Assembly: GCA_963920525.1 (NCBI GenBank)
Contig: OY986439.1
Span: 28,530,819-28,594,818, forward strand
Direction of reading: 5' to 3'
Length of the DNA: 64,000 bases
From: Dichetophora obliterata
Taxonomy: Eukaryota; Arthropoda; Insecta; Diptera; Sciomyzidae
The translations under genes and the position numbers were made by a program. This document shows, piece by piece, positions 10,411-22,285 of this stretch. The first letter of the stretch is position 1. Every line of letters starts with the position of its first letter. The notes under the pieces are model-generated. The model was not told the DNA's origin. It was given only the letters and a program-made list of their open reading frames with translations, and made no database searches.

Positions 10411-13400
10411 ATGTTTGCTAAAACTTTGCAACACATGCTAAAAACACCCATCAACAAAGTGGTGCATATAAAACCTTTGCACAGTTCTCTCCAAAGATGC
10501 CGAATAAGTGCTCAGGCGATCGAAAATGGCAAGATCGTTATCGTGCGATCGTCAGCTGTAGAAGACCAGCCAATGAAATTCCCAGCTGTTTGGCTGCGCG
10601 ATAACTGCGGATGTGCTGAATGTTTTCATCAAAGCTCACTGTCACGTCGCATTAATTGGGATAATTTTGATACGCAAGTGAAAGTACAAGAAATTGAGGT
10701 GAATTTTGAATGATTTACGTTAATTTTGTTTTGAAAATGCCAATTTTCTGCAGACCGACAAAGTTTCAAAGAAGTTGAAGGTCAAGTGGAGCGATCAACA
10801 CACGTCCTTCTACGATTTACAATGGCTGCAAAAACGCGATTTTAACTTGACGCGTCGTCAAAAATATTTGGATGACTTTTATCGACCGAAAACGTTGCAT
10901 TGGCGTGGCAAGGACTTTAAACAAATTACGAAAACTTTTAAATTCAAGGATGTCTTGCAGAGTAATGAAGGTAAGATGAAGAATTAAGTATGGGTTATTT
11001 AGAAATAACAGTTGAATGCTAAGAATTCGGAAATTTCAGAAAATAGTTAGAAGAATTAACAATGGGTTGTAAATAATTAAGAGTTGAATGCCAAGAATTA
11101 AGAAATAAAGAGTGAATAAAAAGAAAGAATAAATTAAGAGTGTGTCAAGAAATAAAAATCAAGAAATTAAAATTAAGAATGAAGAATTTAAAAACCCGGA
11201 GACACTTTCAAAGTTGTCTAGAGTAACTTCAAATATTTCAATAGTTTTCCGTTGTCGCACACTGCGTTGATCCCATACAAAAAGTTGCACAAAATTAGAA
11301 GGAGTGCTTCTATGATAATGCAATTTTGTATGTTTGGTAAGGTTGAGCTACTTAAGAAATATATCAAAATTGATTGAAATCGGGCAGTCTGTAGAGCAAC
11401 GATGTGTACAAATATTGATTAAAGACGGTTTGACCCTAAAAGTGCCTCCCTTTGGCTCTATAATTATTTTTCACATGATTTTATATGGGAGGTCCAAACA
11501 AACGTTGGCCGATGTTAACACAATGCAGTCAGAAGGCTTGTCAACCAAATTAAAAGATGAGTGCTGAAAATATTTTCAATCTGTTAAATATTAAGTGCAG
11601 CTTCCTTGAACCTATATTAATTTTTCACACGATTTTGTATAGGAGGTGTACACAAAAGTTAACCAATATTAACGAAACATGGTTGGAAGGCTAAGCAATT
11701 ACAGTAATAAAAGTGTACTGATATGGGAAATCAGTTTGACCCTAGAGGTACCTAGAGTTATGATATTACAAGGTAGGTACATACATAAATTGACCGATCT
11801 TAACCAAATTCGTTAAAAAGGCTAGCCACGTAAATGAATAGATGTGTACTAAAAATGGGCTACCTCTCTTGGACCTATTAAAGTAGGAAGTATGTTGACA
11901 AAGCAAGTAAAAACAAACCCGAATAAGCATTTTGGACGTTTGGAAAATATTCTTTTTTTTAAATGGTGGACAAAATCAGTGGAGATTTTAATTTTTCTGT
12001 TAGGTAAGAGTATATACTAAATGAAATTTAAATAAAATTTCACCGCATTTTAAATTTTTTTTTCTTAAATGTCTTCGAAAAATTGCTATTTTTTAGTTTA
12101 ATGCGTGAAAAAGCCCCAACTTTAAAGTAACTTTAAAGTAAAAAGAGATTTTGATTTTACTTTGTTGTCCAATTTTTAAAACCTTAATTCAAACACATTA
12201 TTAAGATTAGTTATTATAAATAAAAAAATTGTTATATAATAAAAACTTTTTAACAAAAAAATAATAGCCAACTTCAAAACCACTACAAAGTAAAAAATTA
12301 TTTTAAATTACTTTTCACATTTAGTCTTGGTCAAATTTGATAATTTAAAATAAATAATAAATAAACTGCCCATTTCAGCCCTTGGAAGGACTTTGACCTA
12401 GCTTATTGATCAATTGTGTTGTGCGTGTTATTAAATGTTTGATCACAAATGATCGAGAACTGGACCTACGAGTTTTATGCCGATTCCGAACGGCTTATGT
12501 TCTCAGGAAGCTTCACATGTCAATTTTTGCCTTCTGAGGTTTGCCATTGTCTGCAGAGAGATGACGACCGAACAGAAAAATTAATTCAATTGAAAAAACT
12601 TTTCTGTCTGAGCTGGAATTGAACCCGGGCTACCGCGGTTCTTAAGCTTAGGGGCCACGCACTATACCCACTAGGCTACGGCCGCCACCATTTGACAATT
12701 TATTTATATATATTATTTAATTGGAAATGTGATTATTATATTTTTTTCTATTTTAAATAATTATCGTAAATATATTAATTTCTTCATGAATATAAAACCT
12801 TTATGGCTGGAGCGTTAATTTTATAAAAGTCTGATTGTATTAGCGCCGACTTAAAGGTTTTATATTCATGGAGAAATTAAAATATTTATAATGATAACAC
12901 AAAATAGAAAAAAAAATTATAATAATAAGATTTCCAATTTAATGAAATATATAAATAAACTATCAAATTTGACCAAGAATTAACGTGAAAAGTAATTTAA
13001 AATTATTTTTTGCTTTGTGGTGGTTATGAAGTTGGTTTTTTTTTTTTTGTTAAAAATTTTTATTTCTTCCTTTTTAGAGATTATGTCAACAATTTTGCCC
13101 ATTCTTGTAACGAATTTTGGTACTCTAGTGTCAATATTCGATATACAGTGTTTTTCTTATAGTGACATGCCCTTTGAAAAATTCCGCCTACTTTCTTGAT
13201 TGTGTTTTTTTTTTATTCTTCCTATTCTTGTACCGAACTTCCGTACCCTAGTGTCAATATAATTCGAGTAACATTGTTTTTATAGGATTTCCGTGTCTTT
13301 TGTCGAATAAGGTCCACTTTTTTGACCATAATTTGTAATAATTGTGCCTACCCGTGTACTAAATTTCAGTACCCTAGTGTCATTATTAACTAAGATAGAG

Positions 13401-16280
13401 TGTTTTTCTGAAAGTGACACGCCCTTTGTCTATTGCGGCCCACTTGCTTCATGGTGTTTTGCAATAATTCTACACATTCTTGTAACGAATCGTATTACCC
13501 TAGTGTCCATATTATTCGAGATAGAGTGTCTTTCTAATATTGCCATGACCTGTCAATATTAACTGAGATGCAGTCTTTTTCTTATATAGCCACGCCCTTT
13601 TTTCCAACACCACCCACTTTCTTAACTGTAAGTTTTCATTATTATTCCTACCCCTGTACCTAATTTCAGTGTCCTAGTGTCAATATTATTCGTGTTACAG
13701 CGTTTTTCTAATATTTCCACGCCTTTGTCGAATAACGCCCACTTTTGTGAACGTCATTTGTAACAGTTGTTCCTACCCCTGTACCGATTTCCAGTACCCT
13801 AGTGTCAATATTAACTGATATACAGTATTTTTCGTATATTGTCACGCCCTTCTTTCCAATAATGCCCATTTTCTAGACCGTAAATTTTCATAATTATGCC
13901 TACTCCTGTATATAATTTCAGTGCCCTACCCCTGTACCAAATTTCAGTGTCCTCGTTTCAATATTATTCGAATAACAGCGTTTTTCTATTATTGCCACGC
14001 CCGTTTGTCGAAAACCACCCAGTTTTTTAGATGGGTACCTCAGCGTTTAATGTCATACATACATACATTAATACATACATACATCTTGACATAAATTTAA
14101 AAAACAAACAACCAACTTGACAACTTCCTCCTTTTTGAAGTCGGTTAAAAATAAAATGAACACCTACGTTTTTACAGAAAAATTGTAATTTTACGATTTT
14201 TTCTTTTGCCTCTTTGTCAAGAACCGACAAAACACAAAATTCACACAAACCTTGAAAGCTATAGAGGTCGCATATATAATATTTTTTAGTTGTTGTTTTA
14301 TTTAATTAAAAAAATTACATTGTTTTATTTATGTTAGTCAAATTTTTACTAGCGAAAGTTCAGCCGTTTAGATTTGTATTAGGGCCAAACAAGCAGAAAA
14401 TTGGTTTTTTAATATAGTTAAAAAATTAAAACTATTTTTGAATAATTTGAAATAATACAGTTCTGTTATCAAAACCCCCTAAAGAAAATTAGGATCAGGC
14501 CAAACGGGCCTGGTAAGGTATCTTTTGAAATTCTTAATGAATGGTCCGTGACAGTAGAGATTTTTGATTAAATAAATATTTCTAGTTTGTTGGACTTCAA
14601 TTGACATGTTTTTTTTTACAATGTTTATACTAAGTCAAATTCATAACTTAAAGAAACTTTTCAGATTTAGAAGTTTATGAGGAAAATTTTTTTTATCAGT
14701 ATTTTTATTTGTTTCTCTGTTTTATTGGTTTTCTTGGCAGGTTTAATAGACTTTAATAAACTTTATTACTAAAGTGACTTCTACCATCTGCATACCAAAA
14801 TGGATAAAAACAACAATTCATTCATTTAAAACCAAACTAATTAATACCACAATTATTTTATTCACTTTTAGTATTAAAGGCCTGGCTTGAAGCTTTGGCC
14901 GTGCGTGGTATTGCCATAATTAAAGATTCTCCTATAGACAAGGGCGTGGTGCGACAGCTAGCTGATCGTGTGGGTTTTATTCGCAAAACAACCTACGGGT
15001 GAGTTAAAAATTAAATCATTTTAATTGAAACCCAATGAAAAATAAACTATGAATGACTACATTTAACAATACAGCGAAGAGTTTATTGTGCAATCGAAGC
15101 CAGGTGCCAAAAACTATGCCTATCTCTCCGATCCACTGCCGCTGCACACAGATTTACCTTATTACGAGTACAAACCAAGCGTCAATATCTTGCATTGTAT
15201 GGTACAGTCCTTGTCGGCTGGTGGTGATAATTTGCTTGTAGATGCTTTTAACGTAGCGGATCGTTTGCGTGATGAGCATCCGGAAGATTACCGCATCCTT
15301 ACACACACATTGGTCGATTGGAACGACATTGGCAGCGAGGATGGCAAAAGTTTTCACAATATTTGGCGGGCTCCTGTTATATGGTGAGTTTGTTGATCCT
15401 CAAAGATATCACTTATGGAATGGAAACACATTTTTATTTCAAGTTCTAAAATTTTGTGTAGCTTTTTGATGTGCTTAAATACGCTTTCTGGATGGCAAAC
15501 CCTAGTTTTATACCCTTTCAATATCCAACAGCTATTTTATCATTTAAAAACTGTTTTTAAGCCAACTATATAACTACGCGACATCTTAAATTTCTTTCAC
15601 CTTCCAAAGAAAATCATTAACTTATGGTACTATGCTTACGACAGCTTCAATGTGCAACAATCTACATATGTTGTTGCTCACACATACACTCCTGTAAAAC
15701 CTCTACCTCCAATCCTTACCGTTCTCTCCATTTAAAGTTTCACCCAAGTGCATCGCAGAAAATCGATTTCTACTTATTTATTGATTGTTTCTCTCCACAG
15801 CATCATCAACCTCATTGCAAGTTTTTTTTTTTCTTCTCTCTTTTATTTTACACTTTTTCTATTCCTTCCCATATGCTCTACTGCGTCTACCTCATCAATT
15901 CTTATCAGCTATTTTTTTCTTCTCTTTATTTTCATCTTCATTCACTTAACAGTTTAGATGGTAACGGATGCTACACGCGTATAAATCACAGTATTCCACA
16001 GCGTGACAGTCATTTCTCTGTGCCACTAGAGGAGGTGCTGCCATGGTACGAAGCCTATGCTAAGTTTGTGCGTCTGGCTCGTGAGGAATCACATGCATTT
16101 AAAACGAAACCAGGCGACGTTTTGACATTTAGTAATATCCGTCTGCTGCACGGACGCACTGGTTACGATGATACCGAACACAACGTACGCTACATTGTGG
16201 GCGCCTATCTAGACTGGGATATTATCTATTCCAAGTTGCGTGTTCTTAAAACAGCAGAGACGTCTGCTGCACATGACTGA
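10411..16280 (+). CDS. Gamma-butyrobetaine dioxygenase-like (carnitine synthesis)
   Basis: Five coding exons joined at GT-AG sites: 10411-10698, 10754-10970, 14872-14998, 15075-15383 and 15953-16280, giving 422 residues in one frame. The family hydroxylates gamma-butyrobetaine to carnitine, or trimethyllysine in its mitochondrial sister enzyme, using Fe(II) and 2-oxoglutarate. The N-terminal DUF971 domain has the zinc ligands Cys66, Cys68, Cys71 and His112 (CGCAEC and WSDQH). The TauD-like catalytic domain has the iron triad His235, Asp237 (LPLHTDLPYY) and His380 (LLHGRTGYD), with Arg393 in the 2-oxoglutarate position and the GAYLDWD signature near the end. The start was placed at 10411 because the frame has no ATG between there and the stop at 10318. 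Residues 1-35 are basic and almost free of acids, so a mitochondrial leader is possible; human BBOX1 lacks about 28 of these residues. Intron 2 (3.9 kb) is loaded with repeats. BBOX versus TMLHE identity is not settled. Confidence 0.9.
11330..11890. repeat. Decayed tandem repeat in intron 2, about 170-bp unit
   Basis: About three diverged copies share TTTTTCACACGATTTTGTAT, AGGAGGT, a GACCGATCTTAACCAAAT-like stretch and AAGGCTAGCCACG-like text, followed by GTGTACTGA(A/T)ATGGG. Unit boundaries are blurred by divergence. Not coding. Confidence 0.5.
12230..13065. mobile_element. Foldback element in intron 2, split by a SINE
   Basis: Left arm 12230-12352 plus 12690-12810 pairs with 12840-13065: blocks GCCAACTTCAAAACCACTAC, CTTGGTCAAATTTGATA and ATGAATATAAAACCTTTA are found inverted on the other side. 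The arms enclose a short centre near 12810-12840. The left arm is interrupted by the SINE at 12353-12689. Confidence 0.7.
12353..12689 (-). mobile_element. tRNA-derived SINE, minus strand
   Basis: Reading the minus strand, the head carries an A box TAGCCTAGTGG and a B box GGTTCAATTCC at tRNA spacing (about 12605-12685), followed by a body of about 230 bp and a TTTATTATT-type tail next to 12352. The target sequence is duplicated on both sides: TTTGATAATTTA at about 12341 and TTTGACAATTTA at about 12692. A second copy lies at 54914-55150 in the same orientation. The A/B boxes would provide an internal pol III promoter; the copy is probably silent inside intron 2 and antisense to the gene. Confidence 0.8.
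13075..14040. repeat. Decayed tandem repeat in intron 2, about 130-160-bp unit
   Basis: Six to seven copies recur with the phrases CCTACCCCTGTACC, TTTCAGTACCCTAGTGTCAA, TATTATTCGAGATAGAGTG, TTTTTCTTATA, GCCACGCCCTTT and GCCCACTTTCTTGA. Copies differ by many substitutions and small indels, so the array is old. The two open frames that run through it (13017-13199 and 13344-13562) are repeat artefacts. Confidence 0.7.
14041..14871. other. Rest of intron 2, nothing recognised
   Basis: AT-rich DNA with a short (CATA)n run near 14055-14085. No coding or structural feature is supported. It ends in a usable branch/pyrimidine region and the TTTTAG acceptor of exon 3. Confidence 0.5.
15384..15952. other. 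Intron 4 of the dioxygenase gene
   Basis: GTGAGT donor at 15384 and TTAACAG acceptor ending at 15952. The interior is pyrimidine-rich in its second half (15720-15950), which explains long but meaningless open frames there. No repeat or other gene seen. Confidence 0.7.
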
Positions 16281-16470
16281 ACTAATGTGAAGAACACATG
16301 GAATGGAGATAATTTTTAGTTCTTATTTTTTTAGTAAAATTGTATAGCAATTTTAAGTAAATAATTGTTAAAAATTGGAAAATTTGCTTATTTTATATTT
16401 TGAGAGAACTTAGAGCAGTAGGTTAAATATTCTTGTGGGTTTGGTTCACGTTAAAACGTTTAAATGTCCA
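16281..16470 (+). other. Predicted 3' untranslated region
   Basis: AT-rich sequence after the TGA at 16278-16280. TAAATAA near 16357 could act as a weak poly(A) signal, but there is no AATAAA. A TTAA-flanked element starts at 16475, which bounds the likely transcript end. Confidence 0.35.
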
Positions 16471-16474
16471 TTAA

Positions 16475-16681
16475 CCCTAATCCTACTGCGTCGTTTCGCG
16501 TTTTGATATTACGGGTTGAAATTAGCCGGTTGATACCACAAAAATCATTTTACTCTGAATTGAAAGAAAATTAATTAATTTAATGATACAAATGCAAAAA
16601 AAAATGCTTCAATGCAAAAAAAATACATACAATCTTTTTAAAGCAAATGTTATGCAAAGTTACACCTCAGTAGGATTAGGG
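16475..16681. mobile_element. TTAA-type MITE (piggyBac-like)
   Basis: A 207-bp element with 14-bp inverted ends CCCTAATCCTACTG and CAGTAGGATTAGGG, flanked by TTAA at 16471-16474 and TTGA at 16682-16685 (one change). The interior is A-rich and non-coding. It differs in sequence from the other TTAA elements in this window. Confidence 0.75.
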
Positions 16682-17104
16682 TTGAATAAAACTAATAACA
16701 TTTTTTACACAACTCTCACAAAACTGTCAAAAATTATTAAAATTTCTAAAAATAAGAAATTTTAAAAAATTATTCAAATTTTTTAAGTAATTCAGTCTGA
16801 AAGTTCCAAAACTCCCGAACAATGGGTTCATATATGAATTACATCCAGTAGATACAACTTTTTGAAGCAACACCTTTTACAAAAACTGTATTTTCCGCAC
16901 ATAGATTGTATAAAAATAAATTACACTTTGAAATATGAGTGAATGACTTCAAAACTACATAAAAAAACTAGTAAGGAATTATCTTCGACTGAAAAGTCCT
17001 TTTTATTTATTTAGGCTTTTGTGTACAACATCAAGTTCAAATATTAATTTATTTTTGGTATTTAAAAAAGTTTTACTATTGTTATTCAGTCATTTTGTAT
17101 TATC
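16682..17104. other. AT-rich gap, nothing recognised
   Basis: No gene, repeat unit or inverted structure can be supported here. Confidence 0.5.
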
Positions 17105-17198
17105 AGTTTTTTTTAAATTTAAAACATCGAGTGGGTAGTTAAAATTTGAGGTCATAAGATTATTTTTTGCGGATTTTTTCAAATTTCATGCTTAATTT

Positions 17199-18131
17199 CA
17201 GGCCTGTGGCCAGGGTGGGGAAAGGGGGGCAATGCCCCCCTACTACAACCGTTTTCCCCCTGGCCAAATCTGACAATGAAAAACTTTAAATGAATAATTA
17301 ATATGAATTTGTTGATATATTTGCTTGTAGCTTTAAAATTAGTTTGATTTAATTAACAAAAACTATACACATTCACCTTATTCATGACTTGAATATGTAT
17401 ATGAAATTTGTTTTACAAAACATTTTAGATATATTGTTACAATTTTTCAAATTTCTACTGGGTCGCCAACATTTGCTACCAAAAAATAACATTTGAATTT
17501 TAATAATTTTTTAACCCGCATCCATTAGAACTTTCTAGAAATGAAAAGCACGTTGTGCACCAATTTGATGCAGATACAAGAAGAATATATAATTTATTGA
17601 AATATTTTTAATTTTAAATTTTTTTATGCATGATGAATGTTTATTTATTTTATAATAAAAAAAAATGCAAATCTTAATTCTATCAAAAATTTAAAGTAGC
17701 AAAAGATTTAAATCAAAACATGCATGTTTGTTCTTAATATATAAATATGAATAAAAAATTTGCATCAATTTGATGCAAACGACGGATGCGGGTTTATTCA
17801 ATTTTTTTATTTGTTTAACTTAAAAAATGTCTTCGCCCATTTCGCTTCTCTTTCCTTTTATTTCTAGCCACTTTAAATAAATCTTGTATTTTTACCTTCA
17901 TTTTATTACAAAGTCCTGAATTAATTTTTTTATTATTTTTATGTATTAAGCTCATCTATAAAAAGATCAACATATCCATGTAAATATTATAAAATTAACT
18001 GTTTTTTAATAAATATGTGTAATGTATTCATTTCACACGTTAAAAAAATTGTCTTTTTTTATTTAAATGAAAAAATTGCCCCCCAAGATTCATGCCTGCC
18101 CCTCTGTCTTCTTGGTCTGGCTACAGGCTTG
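17199..18131. mobile_element. TIR element inserted in a tandem array (hAT-like ends)
   Basis: Left end CAGGCCTGTGGCCAG and right end, read inward, CAAGCCTGTAGCCAG are inverted repeats about 15 bp long, and GGGGGGCAAT recurs just inside each end in inverted form. Both flanks begin with TTAA-containing array sequence (17192 and 18132), but an exact 8-bp duplication is not visible. hAT is suggested by the ends only. A TTAA-type MITE is nested inside. Confidence 0.6.
17515..17792. mobile_element. TTAA-type MITE nested in a TIR element
   Basis: 278 bp with inverted ends CCCGCATCCATT / read-inward CCCGCATCCGTC, flanked by TTAA (17511-17514) and TTTA (17793-17796). A subterminal pair, CACCAATTTGATGCA and TGCATCAATTTGATGCA-like, repeats near both ends. 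Non-coding. Confidence 0.7.
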
Positions 18132-19210
18132 TTAAAAGTACATATTAATTATTTCTTATGAACAAAATTTCGATCTCTTGGAAATTTAATACGTGCAAAA
18201 TTTGAAGGCACTAGATTAATTTTTGTGAGATTAAAAGAGATTTTACCGTTTTGGTAACCTCACATTTTATGGGAGGTAGTCGTGGTTTTCATTCGATTTT
18301 TCCAAATTTCATACTTAAAGTACATATTAATTGTTAAAGCTTATGTGCAAAATTTAAAGTCTTAAGATTAAATTTTCCGGATATAAAAAAGGTTTTTATT
18401 GTTTTGGTACACTCACTTTGTATGGGAGGTAGACGTGATTTTTATTAGATTTTTTGCAAATTTCATACGTGCAATATTTAAAGCCATTAGATAAATTTTT
18501 GTGAGATTTAAGGAGATTTTTACCGTTGTGGTAGCCTTACTTTGTATTGGAGGTAGACGTGATTTTTATTCGACTTTTACAAATTTCATACATGCAAAAT
18601 TTGTTGTCTCTAGGTTAATTTTTGTGAGATCAAAGGAGATTTTACCGTTTTGGTAATCTCACTTTGTATGGGAGGTAATAGTGGTTTTCGTTAGATTTTT
18701 TCAAATTTTACATTTAAAGTACATTTTGTTTGTTTAAGCTTATGTGCAAAGTTTGAAGTCTTTAGATTAATTTTTGAAAGAGATTTTACCGTTTTGGTTA
18801 ACTCACTTTTTGTGGGAGGTAAATGTGATTTTTACTCGATTTTTTGCAAATTTCATATGTGCAAAATTGGAAGTCACTAGATAAATTTTTGTGAGATTTA
18901 AAGAGATTTTTACCGTTAAATTTCATACTTAAAGTACATATTAATTGTTTAAGCTTATGTGCAAAATTTGATGTCATTTGATTAATTTCAGCGGAATTGA
19001 AAGTGATTTTACCGTTTTGGTAATTTGGTATAGTTAAAGGCGGATTTTGAATAACTAGCTCTTTCACCAACCACACAACTTATTTACTTTAAATGAGATA
19101 TGCTGGTTACAGTGGAACCTATAGTTACAAAATTTAAAATTATTTGAATACGTAAAAATATAATATAAACTTTGAATGTCAAATGACAAAATACTTTAAT
19201 GAATCATTAA

Positions 19211-19727
19211 CCCTTTCAACGACAAGGCTAAGCGAAGAAAAAAATAATATTTTTAAATTAATATTCTTATCATTTTGGTCTTAAAAAGATGAAAAAACAT
19301 ATCTTGGATTTGTACCTACGCTACTTACATTTTGCAAGCTTGTGCAAAGAAAAACTTGTTTTGCTCCTGTTTGGAACAACATTATTTTTTGAATCCCTTT
19401 AAAGTTTTTCAACAATTTAGATCTCTGTTTTTTAAACCCTCTTAATATGACTATCGTTAAATCTATAAAAATATAAAAAAATAATTATTTAATTTTTGTC
19501 CGGTTGATTTTTTCTTATAAAAGAGAAAATTTTGTACTTTTCTTCGGCACAAAATCGAAAATCCAACTGACTTGAATCTGAAATATCTCTATAAATTTAT
19601 TTTTATCATGTTGGTTCATATTTTATTCATAGAACCAAACGATTTAATTTAAAAAAAAGCGTTTAAAAACATATATAAAAATAACTTACTAACGTGTCCA
19701 ATATATTGGGCAAATCCACTGAGAGGG
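19211..19727. mobile_element. TTAA-type element (piggyBac-like), 517 bp
   Basis: Begins CCCTTTCAACGACAAGG and ends (read inward) CCCTCTCAGTGGAT, with perfect TTAA on both sides (19207-19210 and 19728-19731). The inverted ends are imperfect after eight bases. Non-coding interior. Confidence 0.65.
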
Positions 19728-19884
19728 TTAAGACACTTGTAGAATTTGTAGAAATAACATTTGAAATAGAAGTAGTTAAAATTAAAAAAAACTTATGGCT
19801 AAAAAAATTGGCGTGACACATTCAAAACAAAATTTGCATCGCGAGATTTCGACATTTATAGTTTGTATTAAAAATAAAACCATG

Positions 19885-20390
19885 TTGCCACCCTCCAGGA
19901 AATGGAAACATTCCCGGATATAAAAAAGAAACTTTCCATGGAATGTAGGAAGCATCCCTTCCATTGGGCACTCCATTTCTTTATTTACATAGCATGTCAT
20001 TAAAGGGAAATATTTCTCTCTGATGTCTTAAAAAGTGAATTGAAAGCAATCCTATCCACTGTACTAAAAATTAATGTGGAAACATTCCTCTCCCTTGTTA
20101 TGAAAATGCCCGACCAGAATTCGAACCCGGGACCCCTGAGCGACAGTCAAGCGCTCTTCCAATAGACTATCGAATTCTATAATAAGCGGCTACGAAACAA
20201 TGATACTAATATTTTCTGTTGTCATTGCTTGACAATAAGTAAAAGGGTCCATATGCATTCTTAAAGAAGCGGTTTGGAAACAACATTAATACAAAACTAC
20301 CCTTAAGCTTCCGAAAGATATGGTGGGGAATGTTTCTTTATCACTTTTAGATGGATGCCTTCCGATTTATCCTGGAGGGAAATGTCAAAA
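19885..20390. mobile_element. Imperfect TIR element carrying a tRNA-like core
   Basis: CCCTCCAGGAAATGGAAACA near 19891 is mirrored by a TTTATCCTGGAGGGAAATG-like end near 20366-20387. A minus-strand tRNA-like segment lies inside. It could be a TIR element that captured a tRNA/SINE head, or a SINE with chance flanking symmetry. Confidence 0.45.
20106..20172 (-). other. tRNA-like segment with both pol III boxes
   Basis: On the minus strand an A box TAGTCTATTGG (20159-20169) and a B box GGTTCGAATTC (20117-20127) occur at normal tRNA spacing, followed by TGGTCGGGCA. The acceptor stem cannot be paired convincingly, so a tRNA-derived repeat is likelier than a working tRNA. Confidence 0.45.
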
Positions 20391-21182
20391 ATATATACGG
20401 TGATGTATATTTTGGCTTGGCATCTCACATATTATAGACAAAAAAACTTACTGATGAAAGAAAACTGGCATTTTTAAACATATGTTGACAGTGACAAGCT
20501 AGTACTAGATATCCAGAAAACAATGAAGTTGAAAAGTTTGGCTTCTAAATAGTGACACTGAAACTATTCCAATAAAAAAAATAATATCCTGGAATTCATG
20601 TTACGGATGAGAGCGTCAAGGTTCTCCTGTTTTATTATCGACCTTATGCTATCGATCTGAAATTTGTTACGTACGAATTTATTTGTAAGTAAAAAATTAA
20701 AAATATTTGCATATTTTAAAGGCATTGTAAACAATTTTGTGAATTAAAAGAGATTTAACCGTTTTTAAAAAACCATTAACATTTTATTGTTAGAGTGCAG
20801 TAGAGGAAGTAATAAAAAACGTTTTGTCAGTCACTTCTTCCATACAAAATTTTCAACAACACTAGTTTTTAAAAAAATTGTATTTAAATTGAATTTAATA
20901 TTATTTAAAAGTTATTACCAAGCAGAAGTAGTCGTCGTAGAATTAAATTTTCTTTTAAACTTGTTATGTAAGTATCAATGATTGTAAAAATGAAGAACAA
21001 ATAAGAATATTTTTTGACCTTTGGAATTTTGATTATATTTTTTTACCCTATTTTGGACGATAATGCATTTTCTTTATTGTTTATTTTAAGAAGGTGCGCA
21101 GCTATCCGCAGCCAATGTTTTTTAAAAATGTTTAATAGATGACTAAGTCTTAATATTTTAAAAGCTACAAACCTAAGATCAG
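20391..21182. other. AT-rich gap, nothing recognised
   Basis: Part of the stretch near 20700-20780 has a phrase (GAGATTTAACCGTTTTTAAA) resembling the array at 18132-19030, so a lone diverged unit may remain. No gene is supported. Confidence 0.35.
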
Positions 21183-21190
21183 CTAAGCAC

Positions 21191-22285
21191 CAGAGAACTG
21201 CACAAGCCTACTCAAAGTCTATTTCAAGTACTTGCTTAAAATACAAGTTCAAGCTAGCTTGAGCTTGATAATTTTGAATCAAGTATAACTTGTAATTGAA
21301 TATTAATAAGCCCACGACAGCTTGCGACTTGCAAGTATGCTAGCTTACAAGCGAACGGCACGAAGTTTCAAGTAAAGGAAAGCTTGACGCCTTTGGCCTA
21401 AAGCTTGAAAAGCTTGAAATTGAAGGCAAGTATCCAATTAAAGCAAGTATCCAAAAAATTCAATGAGCTTGTTTAGAGAGAGCTTAAGCGTAATAGGACT
21501 TTTAAGGATTCTGTGGACTCCGTGGTTGGAAGTTTTAGGGGTAACTTTTTTCGAAGATGATGTCAAACTTTAAAATTTAAGATGGCGGATAGAGTTGCCA
21601 CCTAGATTTTTTTTTTTTATTTTTGCGAATCCTTGTAATTTTGAAATTCTGACAACGGATTTGATTTCGAATATAATGTCACAGTTTTAAAATTTAAGAT
21701 GGATTTTAGGGCTGCCACCTAAATTTTTACCACAGTATTGCCACCTAACAATATGTATTTTTAAGAGTTTTAAACATCATTTATCTGTGTTAAGGGGTCG
21801 CTGATTTCTAATCTAAAGTCAGAATTTCAAAATTCAAAATGGTGGATAGGGTTGCCACCGCAATTTTTTGTAGTTTTATGAATTCATGGCATTCAAAAAA
21901 AAAATGGTACACCAAAAATGAGTCGCTGAATCTGAATCCGCTGTCAGAATTTCCAAATTATAAAATTTTTAAATAATAGGGGTGCCACCTAATATTATGG
22001 CAATAACAACAGAAAAAAGTTACACGAACTCCGCATAATAAATGAAACGAACAACGAAAAAAAACGATCGTCAGTCGCTTCCGACGAAAAGTAGAAAACT
22101 TGACTTTTTCCACCAACTCATGTCGGGTAGAAACAAAATAGAATCACGTCAGACATATGATTCGTTTTTCAGAAGCCAGTCGCGAATTGTAAGGAAAAAA
22201 AACAAATCAAGTTCCTGCATATCAATTCAAAGCTTGATATTTTTTCAAGTAGCTTGATTTTCAATTTACTTGTTGCAGATCTCTG
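21191..22285. mobile_element. Non-autonomous hAT-like element with perfect 8-bp TSD
   Basis: Inverted ends CAGAGAACTGCACAAG and (read inward) CAGAGATCTGCAACAAG, flanked by identical 8-bp duplications CTAAGCAC at 21183-21190 and 22286-22293. This is the hAT signature. Subterminal regions are dense in AAGCTTGA/TCAAGCTT motifs (21240-21480 and 22205-22260), likely binding sites for a transposase supplied elsewhere. The middle is a short tandem array. No transposase remains. Confidence 0.85.
21510..21990. repeat. Tandem repeat inside the hAT-like element
   Basis: Three to four units of about 120-140 bp share TCAAACTTTAAAATTTAAGA, TGGCGGATAGAGTTGCCACC and GGTCGCTGATT-like phrases. One related unit occurs alone at 52280-52375, indicating that the same repeat or element is elsewhere in the locus. 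Confidence 0.65.

Larger units (their letters stand above)
17105..19030. repeat. Decayed tandem array, about 130-170-bp unit, interrupted
   Basis: One unit at 17105-17198 and about six units at 18132-19030 share TTTTTGTGAGATTAAA, GAGATTTTACCGTTTTGGTA, TCACTTTGTATGGGAGGTA, TTTCAAATTTCATACTTAAA and GTACATATTAATTG. The element at 17199-18131 separates the first unit from the rest, and the flanking text matches across the insertion, so the element landed inside the array. Confidence 0.7.
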
